In this document: positions 1-10,520 of the stretch, one piece after another | How the letters are laid out: the number at the start of each line of letters is the position of its first letter | Position numbering within the stretch: the stretch's first letter is position 1 | Origin: Meandrina meandrites | Lineage: Eukaryota; Cnidaria; Anthozoa; Scleractinia; Meandrinidae | DNA length: 64,000 nucleotides | Assembly (NCBI GenBank): GCA_963693305.1 | Contig: OY855904.1 | Location: 13,607,996-13,671,995, forward strand | Direction of reading: 5' to 3' | Made by a program: the position numbers and the translations under genes | Notes under the pieces: generated by a model | Told to the model about the DNA's origin: nothing | The model's database searches: none | What the model saw: only the letters and a program-made list of their open reading frames with translations

Positions 1-1480
1 TGCCTTGAACACGCAAAGTTGACCTCCGGAAATCTAAACCATATTTAATTTCAAATTTCTCTGTTTATTTTATTTGCTTATCTTTGAGGTTTGCCTCGCG
101 ATCGGTCATTTTATCTTGGGGTACTTGAAAAACCTACCTATTTACCTCGGTAACTTGCATGGGCGATTCTTTTGTTCTTTTTGATGTATCCATGGAAATA
201 TACCGCGATAAATTTACCTTGGGAAATGTTGGTCACACACGATTTGTGAGTTTTCCGAGGTAAAGAACCCATTTACCACGGTAAAAGGACGATGTGTAAC
301 CGCAGCTTTAGAAGTTTGACACACTACACTGAACACTAAGCTATTCCGTACTTGAAACCCTACACTGCTATACAGATCAAGTAATTTGTTCCAGTCAACT
401 CTTGTTAATTACATTTTATGCAGTCACGAAAAACCTTTCGGTAACGATTCTCACATCGCGACCGCAATCCTCAACTCGAAAAAAATCTCTGAACTTTTCT
501 AAGCGCAATAATCAGGAAAAGAAGAGCTACAATCGAAGCGATCACGCGTTCAGGATCCATGGCGGATTTCTTGTCACGTGAGGGGAAAAAGAAACCTTCG
601 AGAAACTTCCTGACTGTCACGCGAAAGGATAAAGAAACATTTAAGGAATGTCTATATTTATTCTCGCGTTTCGTTTAATACGCAGCTGACTGATTTTATC
701 TCAGTGTGCTGATAAACATTTCTCGATTATCAAAATCTATAATCAGAGGGCTACTTAATTTCGTGGTCTGTATTTTTTTTTTCACTTCTAAAATAAAAGT
801 TGACTAAGAATCTAACATCCCCGTCTAACATTTCGCAATGATTGGAAGTAAAATCATAAAACGCATGGGTCTATTTGGAAAGGAAGTTTTTTTTTTTTAA
901 ATAAAAGTTAATAAAATAGTTAGGTGCCATGTTCACGGCAAAGCCACTGCCCGGCTACTTTTCACATGCGAACAGAAATCAAGTTATCGCCGCGTAGAAC
1001 ACAAAGCAAACTACTCCCCGGCAGTTAGAAAGAATTAATACAAAGTATAAACGAAAGAGATAAATTATATTTGACGAGTTCTATTAGATTCGGTAGACAG
1101 AAATTTCTTTTAAAAGGTGTAAACTGAAGGACTAACTGAGACCGTTTGACCTTGTATCGTTTGTCGGATGCCGCGCTACTTTATTTACGCACTATTAAAA
1201 CAATTTCAGGAAATTAAATGTCAATCAAATGCGTTTTCGATGAGGTATCAGAACACGCAAGACTTGTACGACACGTACATTTCTTTCTGTAAAAAGAAAA
1301 TTCACACAATCACAAATCACCCATTTTGTTCCTTTAGCGATAACTTATTAAATCGACGGTTTGCAAGAGTAGCAAATCCAGATCAGCCAATGAATGGTGG
1401 TCAACATTGTCCATTTCCATGGACAAGCCGGCCATATTTTATCGTCCAGCTACTACTACTGGCGAGAAGCATGCCATCGC
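1..1480. other. non-coding AT-rich stretch
   Basis: I see no supported gene. The first 300 bases carry several short imperfect TTTACC..GGTAA palindromes (for example near 140-165 and 270-285). An open frame begins at 1168, but only its end, from about 1490, looks like protein; that part is described with the next entry. Confidence 0.5.
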
Positions 1481-1489
1481 CTCAGTCTT

Positions 1490-2161
1490 CAGTTCCAAAT
1501 GATGTCGAAGCCCTTGCTACGGCAAACACAAAAACGAAACAACCTCGCGTAAAGTCTGCTAACTGGACTGAGGAAGAAATGCACGAAGTTCTTGAAGCGT
1601 AGGCGCCAAAATTTAGTAAGCTGTGGGGAGTTTCACAAAGAGAAAAAATCAAACTCTGGAACGATATCTATTCTTTGTATAAAGAGAGGTGTCCAGAAAG
1701 CCAGAGAATGCTACAGCAGGTGAAGTAACGGCAGCAGAATCTAGAGTACGAGTTCTAGCAGCGGTCTCGCTCGACTGGAGAAGCTGGAATTCAGAAAATT
1801 ATAGAAGGCTTCCCCTATTTCGACATCTTTGTTGAGGTGCCGGTGGTGGGACATCGATCCATCTAAAACTGCAATCAAATGAGTCACTACCTTTACCTCA
1901 GAGCCGAGTGTTAACGAGGCTTCGCAAATCGAAAGTGTAAATGTTTCTCCATGAATCAGAACCGCCTGAGAAACGAAAGGCGAGAAAGTACGACTCCAGA
2001 CTGGCAGAGTTCTTTTATTGAAATGCTTGAAAAGAGTATGGAACAGGACAACGCAAGATTTGAACGAAAATGTTCCGTGACGCCCAGAGCAGGCAAATGG
2101 AACAAACAAACGCCGTACTTGCTGGCTTAAAAGACATTTTTAAAGATTTAGCATCAAAATA
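1490..2161 (+). pseudogene. degenerate Myb/SANT-like protein of a Harbinger-type transposon
   Basis: The translation contains a Myb/SANT-like start (SANWTEEEMHEVLEA, then after one TAG stop APKFSKLWGVSQREKIKLWN and YSLYKERCPESQ). This matches the trihelix Myb-like DNA-binding protein that accompanies Harbinger transposases. Further on a coiled-coil-like end is readable (FIEMLEKSMEQDNARFERK, then NAVLAGLKDIFKDLASK and a stop at 2161) after single-base frameshifts. There are at least three in-frame stops (near 1600, 1726 and 1756) and at least two frameshifts, so it is dead. No Harbinger transposase partner is visible nearby, and I could not fix terminal repeats. Family assignment rests on the Myb-like motif and the C-terminal pattern; precise boundaries are uncertain. 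Confidence 0.6.
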
Positions 2162-3039
2162 AATGTCTTTATCTAATCGTTTACTTTGTGTTATTGGATC
2201 GTTGTCATCCGTGCCATAGAGTCCATAGAGGTCGCACTTTTCAAAACAAATGTTGTGCAATACTCACGTAGCAATCACAGTCTTCTTTAGGGTCTCGTTT
2301 TTCTGTTCAACCCTTTTCAACGCACTGTTGGACAGCTAAGAATTTGCTCGTTCGCTGCAAGTTCATAAAAAAACGCCATCTCTTCTGCGTGCACCCGGGG
2401 TGCGTGCATTGCGTGTCGTTTGTTTACAGATAACGTCAACGCTTTATATCATCGTGCGAGTGCACCGAATTAGCTCGAATTTGTTGCGCTTCATAGACCG
2501 ATCAGAAGAACCGCACAAGACTGTGAACTAACTACAGCAATAAACGTAAAAGAGAAGAAATCAATTTTAAGAACAGTAAAGCGTGCCTGTATTTCACATA
2601 ATAAGCCCTTTACAATAAATACTCCTAACCTACAGTTTGATAAACCAGCGGGCTGCGACCTCTTTGTTAAAGAAACAGTATCTGTTCTTTGATATGAAAT
2701 TCCGGCGGGCTCACAAAGCAAATGTTGACATGGCGGGAAAAATATTGACATGGCGGGAAAATTCCGCGGCCTCACAAAGCAAACACGCATGGAATGGTCC
2801 ATGGAATGCACTTTCTCCCCCTCGCATATTCTCGTGTCGTCATGACAACGTCATGACGACACGAGACAAAAAGGACCCTAGAATTTTCGAAACGACGAAA
2901 GTTTCCCTTAAATATCCGAACAGATAAATATTTTTTAGGGCATCTCCAAATTAACTAAAAAGCCTTCTAGAACATAGAGAAATCCATTTACGACACTTCT
3001 GACGTCTTTGGAAAGATTCGGTCGTTGGGTGCCCCTGTG
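2162..3039. other. non-coding stretch with short repeats
   Basis: No gene is supported. A 17-base direct repeat TTGACATGGCGGGAAAA occurs at 2725 and 2745, flanked by two copies of CTCACAAAGCAAA (2711 and 2771). Confidence 0.45.
2831..2865. repeat. perfect short inverted repeat
   Basis: Arms of 16 bases (CTCGTGTCGTCATGAC and its exact complement) are separated by three bases. It could form a hairpin or cruciform. No adjacent gene suggests a role. Confidence 0.8.
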
Positions 3040-3420
3040 TAATGAGCGAATATAACAAGTCATTGTTAAACTCGTACTTATAGTCTAAGCTCACTTCGAT
3101 AGTTTTAGTTACTCGATTCATATTCAGATTACGGTAAATGTATTCGCAAATAACACTATTATTTACGCACATCTTGTATACATGATACCTTACTAGGTCT
3201 TTCCACTTTCTTATTACACGCAATTTTCGCGGAAAAAATGACGCGAAAATGTAGTTCCTGTCATTAGGCTGAATACGAAATAATGAAAAATTTAAATCAA
3301 AGTGGTTTGAAAAATTTTGAAACAAAGATAAATTTAAACCACAACAGATACATGCATTTTGTACAAGGCCAAACCATAAACAGCACATCGAATCCGAAAA
3401 GATCTGCGATCCATAAAAAC
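3040..3420. repeat. dispersed repeat, copy 1
   Basis: This segment recurs in the same orientation as two separated pieces, at 9222-9466 and at about 9955-10100. Long stretches are near identical, including GCACATCTTxTAxACATGAT and the run around TTCGCGGAAAAAATGACGCG. The copy here lacks the roughly 490 bases that separate the two halves of the second copy. It is a repeat of unknown class; no coding potential is evident. Confidence 0.7.
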
Positions 3421-3458
3421 CCGTTGTTTTGGCCTGGCCTTTGTCTGTATACTGTTAG

Positions 3459-3794
3459 CAGGTCCACATCATCATACATGCTGCCAAACTGCTTCAACAA
3501 ATAAAGAAGGTGATGTTGACAATTGTTCTTGAAAGTATTCCTCTGACCGTTCTCCCAATTGAAAAATCTGAAGAACCTGAAGTGATTCTGTGTGATGATG
3601 CTACGTAGAAATGCCCTGCTGCAATAAATTTTTGTCTTTGATCAGATGCAGGTTCCCCCAAGCCACGTCGTTGTGACCTGGTCTCTAGTATTGGTAGCAA
3701 TAGCGATGCTGTGGCCGCTGTCCCAGCTGTTTGCAATATTACTGGCTCTTGTGCACCTGGCGGTAACGTTTGTGTGTCTGTTTTGGCTGATTAA
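3459..3794 (+). pseudogene. degenerate coding-like frame, unknown
   Basis: One frame reads through this stretch with only two stops (TAG at 3606 and a TGA near 3639). It carries protein-like segments such as VLPIEKSEEPEVILCDDA and, later, CNITGSCAPGGNVCVSVLAD before a stop at 3792. I do not recognise the family. It may be a relic of a mobile-element ORF. The reading is weak because a second frame (two hydrophobic stretches, 3645-3812) is also open here. Confidence 0.25.
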
Positions 3795-4222
3795 ACTACA
3801 ACGATTGAAAAAGTAAGGATGAACCTCATCTGGATAAAAATGAGAAATTGAATAGAAACTCAGATTCAGTTTGCGTTTCAGTTTGATTAAGAGTTGCCAC
3901 GATAGTCAAGCCTGTTTGAATGGCTTTACATCAGATTCAATGATGGTCGTGGGTAAGATGCACCACTACATTGCTTAATGACCCTTGTGAATGTTTTAAG
4001 TTATTCTTAGATCGCGTATGTTCGTTTAAGTTACAACTCGTTTCCCTAATACGTCTACTTGCGCCTCCGTTTGGACAGGCCTTTAAATTTTGTCGCTTCA
4101 ATTTGAATTTGGTGATTGTTTCCGTTTCACGATAATACAACAAGAACGTTTGTAAAGCGCGTGCTCTCCTGGTTCGCCTGAATTCGAAAGATAGAGTTCG
4201 GTTTCAAAGCATTGTTATCCTT

Positions 4223-4440
4223 GTTGTTTGAATTCTTGACCCACAAAAACAATTGATGTGTTATCTGTTTGAGCTTTCATGTCGCAACAGTGTTAGTACG
4301 TGGTCAACATGAATTCATGAATACATGTTGTTTGAATTCTTAACCCACAAAAAAAAGCAATTGATGTAGCTTGATGTGTTCAGCCTTATCTGTTTGAGCT
4401 TTCATGTCGCAACAGTGTTTGTACGTGGTCAACATGAATT
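4223..4440 (+). repeat. two-copy direct tandem repeat
   Basis: About 100 bases beginning TTGTTTGAATTCTT are repeated, at 4223-4313 and 4326-4439. Both copies contain GAGCTTTCATGTCGCAACAG and GTACGTGGTCAACATGAATT. The second copy has a small insertion. No gene is present. Confidence 0.8.
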
Positions 4441-4888
4441 TTGAATTTTCAGGATGAGTGCATAAATTCTGTTAAAAATTTTATTTTAGCTTGTATTTAA
4501 AGAATTATTGTTAATTTATATTGTATATGAGCTTGTAAATTCCACATATTAAGCTCGGAGAATGAACATTAAGGCTGATGATACCCAAGGTGGAAAATTA
4601 ATCTTGTTTTGTGCAAAGCAAATAACATTCCACCTTTAATCATTATCAAATCACCATGGAACCAGAAATATGACTAAATATTTAATTTAATTTAGCGTTC
4701 ACTGGATTAGAAAAAGTATGTCCTATTAGCTCAGAAACTTATAGAGATAGAATGAAAATTACGAATGCAATGATCACTGAAGGTGGAAATTTGATTGTAT
4801 TACTTGGGTTCACACCGTTGTGATATATTAAGATCTATTATAAAATGTTCGAGTAATTGCGCGCGCTGTGATTGGTCAGTTCGAGTTC

Positions 4889-4946
4889 ATTATAGCTCCA
4901 TAAAGCACGCTGCTTACGTCACGCGCGTGCTTTATGGAGTTATAAT
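4889..4946. repeat. short foldback element
   Basis: Arms ATTATAGCTCCATAAAGCACG and its complement (one mismatch) flank a loop rich in ACGTCA. A direct repeat CACGCTGCTTACGTCAC overlaps the loop and follows the right arm. Confidence 0.75.
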
Positions 4947-5023
4947 GCACGCTGCTTACGTCACAAGTTTTAGCGCGCGCAATTTCTTTAACATTTTATA
5001 AAAGAAATAAAGAACTTGTCCTC

Positions 5024-5169
5024 GTGCATTGTTGAGTTATATAAGCACTTGGGAATTTTTGAGAACACTCGAGAAGTGCGAGAAGCACTCGGCTACGCCT
5101 CGTGCTTCTCTATGCACTTCTCTCGTGTTCTTAAAAATTCCCGCGTGCTTATATAACTCAACAATGCAC
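5024..5169. mobile_element. foldback (palindromic) MITE-like element
   Basis: Two arms of about 65 bases pair almost completely: the left begins GTGCATTGTTGAGTTATATA and the right ends with its complement, with a short centre around CGGCTACGCC. It has no coding capacity. Such hairpin elements are common in cnidarian genomes; several others occur in this window. Confidence 0.75.
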
Positions 5170-5947
5170 TCAGGCGCGTTTTTTATTTCGTTATTCAGTG
5201 TATAAAAATACGTGCTTCGGACAGATTATGCAAAAACACAAGTTAACTATTGACACAATATGCAAGATCGAAAAAAGATGTAAAGCACAAAGCGAAATAA
5301 AACTACAAGTCCCGCTAGTACATTATTAATTGAAAACAAGAGAAATCTTTTAAAATCTTGGCTTTTAATTATAGCTTTTTAAAATTTCGAACATTTAAAT
5401 CATCGCGCGCGGCTTTAAAAATGGGCTAATTTGAATCAAACGACCTCAATTCCAACCTCCAATTCAGACGAGCACATCCTCTTGCCTCAGAGTTTGGCTT
5501 CGTCTTCGACCGGGTCATGTTAAAACGACAGGGCTACAATTTTACTGATTTGTAGAGGACACAGCAGTTTTCTCGCCCAGACTGGGGCCTCGTAGTTGAA
5601 GAATTTATGGCTTTCCTATCAATAAAAATTGGCGAATTTAAAGGCATCTGTCCTTGCTTCAAAAAGACAATGTGTTGAAATTTATAGCTCTCTGGTAATA
5701 AGTATATAAGTAAATGTTCAAGAACAATAATTATAGATACGATTGGTAGCAAGAGTTTGTCTTGTTTTGAACACAGTGATACAGATGCCACTCTATTTAA
5801 GACTACATCGGGAATAATTTATATAGCAAACCCTCGTCTTGTTTACAAGGCAAACTAAAAAGGCTATTCTCTAACGTGATGTCTTTAAATTTAGACTACT
5901 GTAATACAAATGTCAACCTTTTAGAGGCTACATCGGGAATGTTTACT

Positions 5948-6802
5948 TTAGTTTTCTCTGCAAATAAGCTTCTTTATTTCCATTTTAATGTCCCTCTTCG
6001 AAATCACGTAAACCAAAGGATTCACAGCGGAGTTGAGTACTAGGAGTATAGTGGAGGTCTGGGCAGCTTTCTCGGACACTTGGCAAGAAAAAATCTTGCA
6101 CAAAACTAAGAAAGTTGCCACTATGTAGCATCCCAAGAACAACACGACTAAAGCAATTATAAAGGGGGCTGTGCTGTGCTTTCTAGGTCGACGCGAAGTT
6201 GCAACTTCTGTGGTTGAGTTGCTGTGCTGACGGTGTAGTTCCATCGCCGCCTCTCGGTGCGACTGTGCACGGGCAACAACGAGGATACGAACAATGGCAT
6301 AGAAGAGCAGTGCGCAGGATATTATGTCAAAGGCCGAGACGCCGATTAATCGTAAAGCATTCAGCGCAGTTTTGGAGTTTGTGGCGTACATTCCTATCAA
6401 AAGTGACAGCGAGATTGCAAAGGGAATCAACCAAGCTGTCAAGATAACCATTCCAGGGCGTCTCTTAGTCATGGACGTGTTGTATCTGAGTGGGTGAACG
6501 ATGGCAATGTAACGATCATAAGTCAAGAAACAAAGATTTGTGACGGAGGAGTGGAGGAAGAACCAGAAGAATGCCACTTGCACGCTCTTGTTGCACGTCA
6601 TTGTGTAGTTACAAAAATAACTCAATGGAAATACGACGATTCCGACTCCAAAGTCGGCAACCGCTAACGAAAGGACGAACCAGTTGGCCGAGGAATGAAG
6701 TCGGCGGTTTTTGGCGACAAGGGAAACTACAAAGGTGTTTCCTATCGCTGTTACGACTGAAAGTAACCAGCCGATAGAATTAAGCCAATTTTCCGCCGTC
6801 AT
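5948..6802 (-). CDS. class A GPCR, orphan, array copy 1
   Basis: A complete single-exon seven-helix receptor of 284 residues for the plasma membrane. The start is the ATG at 6802, which aligns with the other copies and leaves an outside N-terminus of only about eight residues. TM1 is about 10-31 (N22 in GN), TM2 42-63 (LAVAD, D50), TM3 73-97 ending DRY at 96-98, TM4 116-138 (W124), TM5 150-176, TM6 213-236 and TM7 246-270 (NPLVY at 261-265). A basic helix 8 ends in a cysteine at 281, a possible palmitoylation site. C70 before TM3 has no partner in extracellular loop 2. TM5 has no proline, and TM6 reads GCYIV instead of CWxP. An N-glycosylation sequon NYT is at 65-67. The set of absent residues recalls melanocortin, cannabinoid and S1P receptors. 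The ligand is unknown; receptor identity is secure, subfamily is inferred. Confidence 0.93.
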   Translation of the reverse strand: MTAENWLNSIGWLLSVVTAIGNTFVVSLVAKNRRLHSSANWFVLSLAVADFGVGIVVFPLSYFCNYTMTCNKSVQVAFFWFFLHSSVTNLCFLTYDRYIAIVHPLRYNTSMTKRRPGMVILTAWLIPFAISLSLLIGMYATNSKTALNALRLIGVSAFDIISCALLFYAIVRILVVARAQSHREAAMELHRQHSNSTTEVATSRRPRKHSTAPFIIALVVLFLGCYIVATFLVLCKIFSCQVSEKAAQTSTILLVLNSAVNPLVYVISKRDIKMEIKKLICREN

Positions 6803-7001
6803 TTTAAAGAAACGAAGAGCCCGAACTCCGAATTCGTTTTGGCTGAGTTATTAACGCTTCCGTCTATGGCTAGGATTGACCACTTGTTTTCAAAACAGAC
6901 ACAGCTAGGCAGCTGTGCAAACTGATTTGAAATCCGTTTTCAGTGTGAGCCTTATTTTAGGATAATATTTTTTCATCAACCTGAAATGTCCATGCGTACG
7001 G
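6803..7001 (-). promoter_or_regulatory. conserved upstream region of receptor copy 1
   Basis: This upstream sequence is nearly the same as 28453-28651 and recognisable upstream of copies 2 and 4. It contains a CAGCTG E-box at 6910-6915, 108 bases before the ATG. Next to it is the palindrome-like CTGATTTGAAATC. A TATA-like AATATTATCC (minus-strand sense) follows about 160 bases upstream of the ATG. Similarity stops abruptly at 7001, where a receptor fragment begins. Promoter activity is inferred from conservation and position only. Confidence 0.5.
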
Positions 7002-7119
7002 ATGCCGAGGAATGAAGTCGACGGTTTTTGGCGACAAGGAAAACTGCAAAGGTGTTTCCTATCGCTGATACCACTTACAGTAACCAGCCGATAAAGTTAA
7101 GCCAATTTTCCGCCATCAT
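7002..7119 (-). pseudogene. GPCR N-terminal fragment (broken array copy)
   Basis: Translation from 7119 gives MMAENWLNFIGWLL, a TAA stop at codon 15, then VVSAIGNTFAVFLVAKNRR up to the histidine-serine motif after TM1. Homology ends at 7002 and is joined directly to the upstream flank of copy 1. It is closest in sequence to copy 2 (12863-13717). Only about 39 codons survive. It is a deletion remnant of a whole unit, because its own upstream flank (7120-7500) is still attached. Confidence 0.9.
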
Positions 7120-7500
7120 TGTAAGCGAATGAAGAGACCGAATTCCCAATTCGTTTCGGCTGAGTTATTAACGCTTCCCTCGATAGAATTGACTACTTTT
7201 TTTCAAAACAGGCACAGCTAGGCAACTGTGAACTGTTTTGAATCAGTTTCAGTTTGGACCGTATTTATAAATGTACCTAAACCTGTAATGTTCACGGATG
7301 ACGTATTCATTTTAGGCAGCTGACTGTCATCAATGTCAATCCCACGTCATAACGAATGACAATCAACAAAGATCATGGAAAGGTTCTTTAAAAGGGCAAC
7401 CTAATAAAAAGATCTTACGAAAATTACAAAAAAGAACCACAAGTGTTTTTTTACGGCGATCACGAATGTTTGGTGAGAGGTTCTTATTTATTGATTAATA
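7120..7500 (-). promoter_or_regulatory. orphan upstream flank of a deleted receptor copy
   Basis: This matches the upstream region of the other left-hand receptor copies. It has an E-box-like CAACTG near 7223, a TATA-like TTTATAAATA (minus sense) at about 7261-7271, and the more distant block containing AAAAGATCTTACG and GCGATCACGAA at about 7408-7470. Counterparts of that block are at 13970-14050, 28755-28830 and 37375-37435. The gene it belonged to is truncated, so any promoter here no longer drives a receptor. Confidence 0.45.
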
Positions 7501-7999
7501 CATTCGATTTACGTCATGAGTGGCATATAAGGATTGACTACTCAAAGCTCTAAAAGACGCATTTTGTTTCGGTGGGCTTCAATCATTAGCATTGTTTTAA
7601 CAGAGTTGATTTTAGGACACTATTTCATCATTGCTTAATGCATTTGCCAGGTTTGAGGGAATTGCGAGTAAAAGCGAATGAGAAAACCAGATTTGAAAAT
7701 AGAACACTGGCGCGCCCCTTAATTGTAATCTTTGTTGTGAAAATTGTTGATATTATATCAAATTTTGCTTCTCGATAATTATTTCAAACTGGAGCTTTTG
7801 GCGCCTGGATACATTTTGGTAGATCTGTGTAGGTATATATAACTTTTATGATGATTAATTAATAATTTTATTTCTGAAAGAATAATAAAAACATCATGTT
7901 CAACTTCAACAATTTTATACCGAATCGAAAGTACGCTGGAGATCTGTAACTGAAGAACTACAAAAATGACATTTTCACACAGAAGTTTTAAACCACTGG

Positions 8000-8159
8000 G
8001 CACCGTGACTCCAGCGGCGGCGACTGCTAAGGAAATTAAAGACGGACCCGAACCAGTTGGCCGAGGAAGGTAGTCGGCAGTTTTTAGCGAGAAGAAAGAC
8101 TGCTTTTGCTGTTAGACCGAAAGTAACTAGCCGATGGAATTAAGTCATTGTTCTGTCAC
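8000..8159 (-). pseudogene. GPCR N-terminal to TM2 pseudogene
   Basis: Reading from 8159, frames with shifts give TEQ, stop, LNSIG, stop (a TAG where intact copies have TGG), then after frameshifts LAKNCRLPSSANW and a trace of TM2 (AVAAAGVT). It shares the TAG and a small deletion around GGTCTAACAGCAA with the pseudogene at 16658-16944. That points to one already dead ancestor. No sequence beyond TM2 remains. Confidence 0.8.
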
Positions 8160-9221
8160 GAGAAGAATAAGACCCCTTCCTAAGTATAACGAAACGAGCT
8201 CAGAAAATACTTCAGAACCAGAAAATACCTTGAATTTGCATAGGAAAAACTAAAAGATACTGATTATAACAATACTTCTACAGAAGATACAACAGATACA
8301 GTTACAGAAGTTTACATTAGGAAAAGATTTGAAAAGAACATCTGCCTATACTTTGCAAATAGACTAATAGGTCAGTCTATTCACAAACATAATAGATTTT
8401 GCATTTTAAAAGAAACCTTTTATTCTTGCATTATATTCCTCAAGGTAAACGTTCAAAAGCTTTTAATTATAACTTAGCCAATGAAAATACAATATTCTGG
8501 AAAATACATTAATCTTCCGCACGAAAACTAACTTTCGTTCATGAACAATAGATCTCTTTTGTACCAGAACTCAATAGCGAAAGACAACTGTATTTATCTA
8601 GGTTAGTATATAAGGTAACGCGTAAACTGTCGCAAATCGATTACCTTTAGCAGTTTGTACTATGCGTTTGTGTCAAGTATCATCTACAATAAAGATTTTG
8701 CTGAGTTCTAAAGAGGTTTCCTGGTTTTCTGCTGCGTTATCGCGAAGTTGAGCGGAGGAACAAGATCCCTCTACCTCTGGCATGCTGTAACGAGTGCCGG
8801 CTGCTAAGCCCGTGGCTCTATACCGAGTTATTTCCCCGTTTCACAACGAATCGAATTGTTTGCCAAACCATTTTGTCCGTCCGCCCGTGAAGAGATTAAG
8901 CTGTTAACCGAGATATTTGCCGAGTTTCCAAGTACAGACAAATAAGCGTCCAACAGCCTTATAATGAAGTGTCATATTTGGAAAATACCCACCTAAGTTT
9001 AAGTTGTTTTTCTGTGTAATATTCCTAGATGTTGTCTATTTTGAATAAAGATTTCCGATCGTTGTTTAACCTTTTCAGAACTCAGTTCCGCTCTTAGCAA
9101 ACAATTGTATAGTAAGTGAATGAGAATGTAGAATTGAAATGTGCTCTGTTGTTTCAGGTGGCTGGCTTCTGCTGATTTCAAAAGAAAGCAATTAGATTAT
9201 ATTGTATTTACAGTAAAGCTG
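8160..9221. other. non-coding stretch
   Basis: No gene is supported. A stretch near 8600-8720 has GTATATAAGG followed by AATAAAG about 80 bases later, which is LTR-like, but no LTR terminal motif, primer-binding site or second copy was found. Confidence 0.4.
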
Positions 9222-10100
9222 TAATGAGCGAATATTACAAGTGTCATTGTTAAACTCGTACTTATAGTCTTAGCTCACTTCGATAGTTTTAGCCAATTTG
9301 TTCATATTCAGATTAAAGTAAAATGCCGGCCATGTATTCGCAAATAACACTATTATTTACGCACATCTTCTACACATGATACCTTACTAGGCCTTTCCAC
9401 TGTCTTATTGCATGCAATTTTCGCGGAAAAAATGACGCGAAAACTTAGTGACTGTCATTAGGCTGAAGTTATTACCAATAAAACTTTTACAAAGGAAGAT
9501 TTAACATCTGAGGCAATTTCTTGGTCGTCATCATCACTGCTGCCTTCCCGTATGTCCACTCGATGCAATGTTCTGCAATGTTTACAGAAGGCGAATGAAA
9601 ATAGAGGTTCCAGAGAGGTAGTGTCTTACCGCGTATAAGAGCACACGAAAGTGACTCTGAAGTCACTGTTCGCCGATTGGGCAAAATAATACAAAGGATT
9701 TTTTTTGCTCAATCAGGAGCCAGCATTCGCAGAGTCGCTTGGAAATGGTCCTCTTTTACTTTTATAGAAAACTTTCGCAGCTACGATTTTTGCTCGGTTT
9801 ACTTCGTTTTGCCCCGACTAACTGCCCCTGGATCTCCGAGGATGGGATAGACAAACCATCCTGTAATGGATTTGTTGTGATTTAAAGTTTTTCAAACCAG
9901 TACGTTTGATTTATATTTGTCTTTTTCTCCAGATTATGATAATAAATATGAGATAATAAAAAATAAAAATTTAAACTGCGGAAACTGGTTTGAAAAATTT
10001 TGAACCAAAGAAATTTAAACCACAAGAGATACATGCATTTTGTACGTGGCCAAACCTTAACAGCATATTGGATCCGAACAGATCTGCGGTCCATGAAAAC
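9222..10100. repeat. dispersed repeat, copy 2, split by about 490 bases
   Basis: The pieces 9222-9466 and about 9955-10100 match 3040-3275 and 3280-3420 in order and orientation. The 9467-9954 segment between them has no counterpart in copy 1, so it is either an insertion here or a deletion there. A small inverted match (TTTTCAAACCAG at 9888, CTGGTTTGAAAA at 9984) lies near the right edge of the extra segment. Confidence 0.65.
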
Positions 10101-10520
10101 TAAGTGAGCTGGCAAAGGTCCGTGAAAGATCTAATCGTCCACACACGTCTCCGTTCGCGGTCCTGTGCAACATCAGTTCACAATAACAGAACATTTTGTC
10201 CCTCTTTGGATTTTTTGGCGGGAAACTTTCGGGGCTCGCGGCTCGCAAAAAAGGCTCGCAGGTTCGCAGATTAGCCTTCCCCACAATTGGACTGGACAAT
10301 TCACAATCAAACGATTCATAATTCTGACCTTATACATTTTACTTTACTACAGTTTACATGGTACATCTTGCGTAACGAGGAATTTCAGCTAATTTCCTCA
10401 CGATCACGAGTAGTTTAAAATCAAAACCCCTAACAATTTCACAGTATAACACGTTCTCTTCCCTAATTTAGCTAGATTTACGCGAGCAGCTTGTACATCA
10501 GTTCTCGCACAGTTATTAAA
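10101..10520. other. non-coding stretch
   Basis: I see no supported gene, repeat or RNA. Open frames on both strands here are short and carry no recognisable motif. Confidence 0.4.

Larger units (their letters stand above)
4560..5947. other. 3' flank of the first receptor unit, shared with other units
   Basis: This region lies downstream of the minus-strand receptor at 5948-6802. It has recognisable counterparts at about 11755-12862, 26400-27597 and, in part, 17340-17480 and 49230-49300. Shared landmarks include ACATTCCACCTTTAAT..ATCACCATGGAACCA and TAAAACGACAGGGCTACAATTTT (5522 onward). Two foldback elements (4889-4946 and 5024-5169) are inserted in this copy. No separate gene is supported; the shared sequence marks the extent of the duplicated unit. 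Confidence 0.6.

Noticed and set aside
3645..3812. Small 56-codon frame with two hydrophobic stretches
   Set aside because: It overlaps another protein-like frame and has no conservation evidence; hydrophobic codons are common in T-rich DNA.
6199..6777. Plus-strand open frames inside receptor copy 1 (and the same in other copies)
   Set aside because: They are antisense shadows of the receptor frame; the same peptides recur in each copy only because the receptor sequence is conserved.
8600..8750. LTR-like stretch with TATATAAG and AATAAA
   Set aside because: No TG..CA ends, no primer-binding site and no second copy were found.
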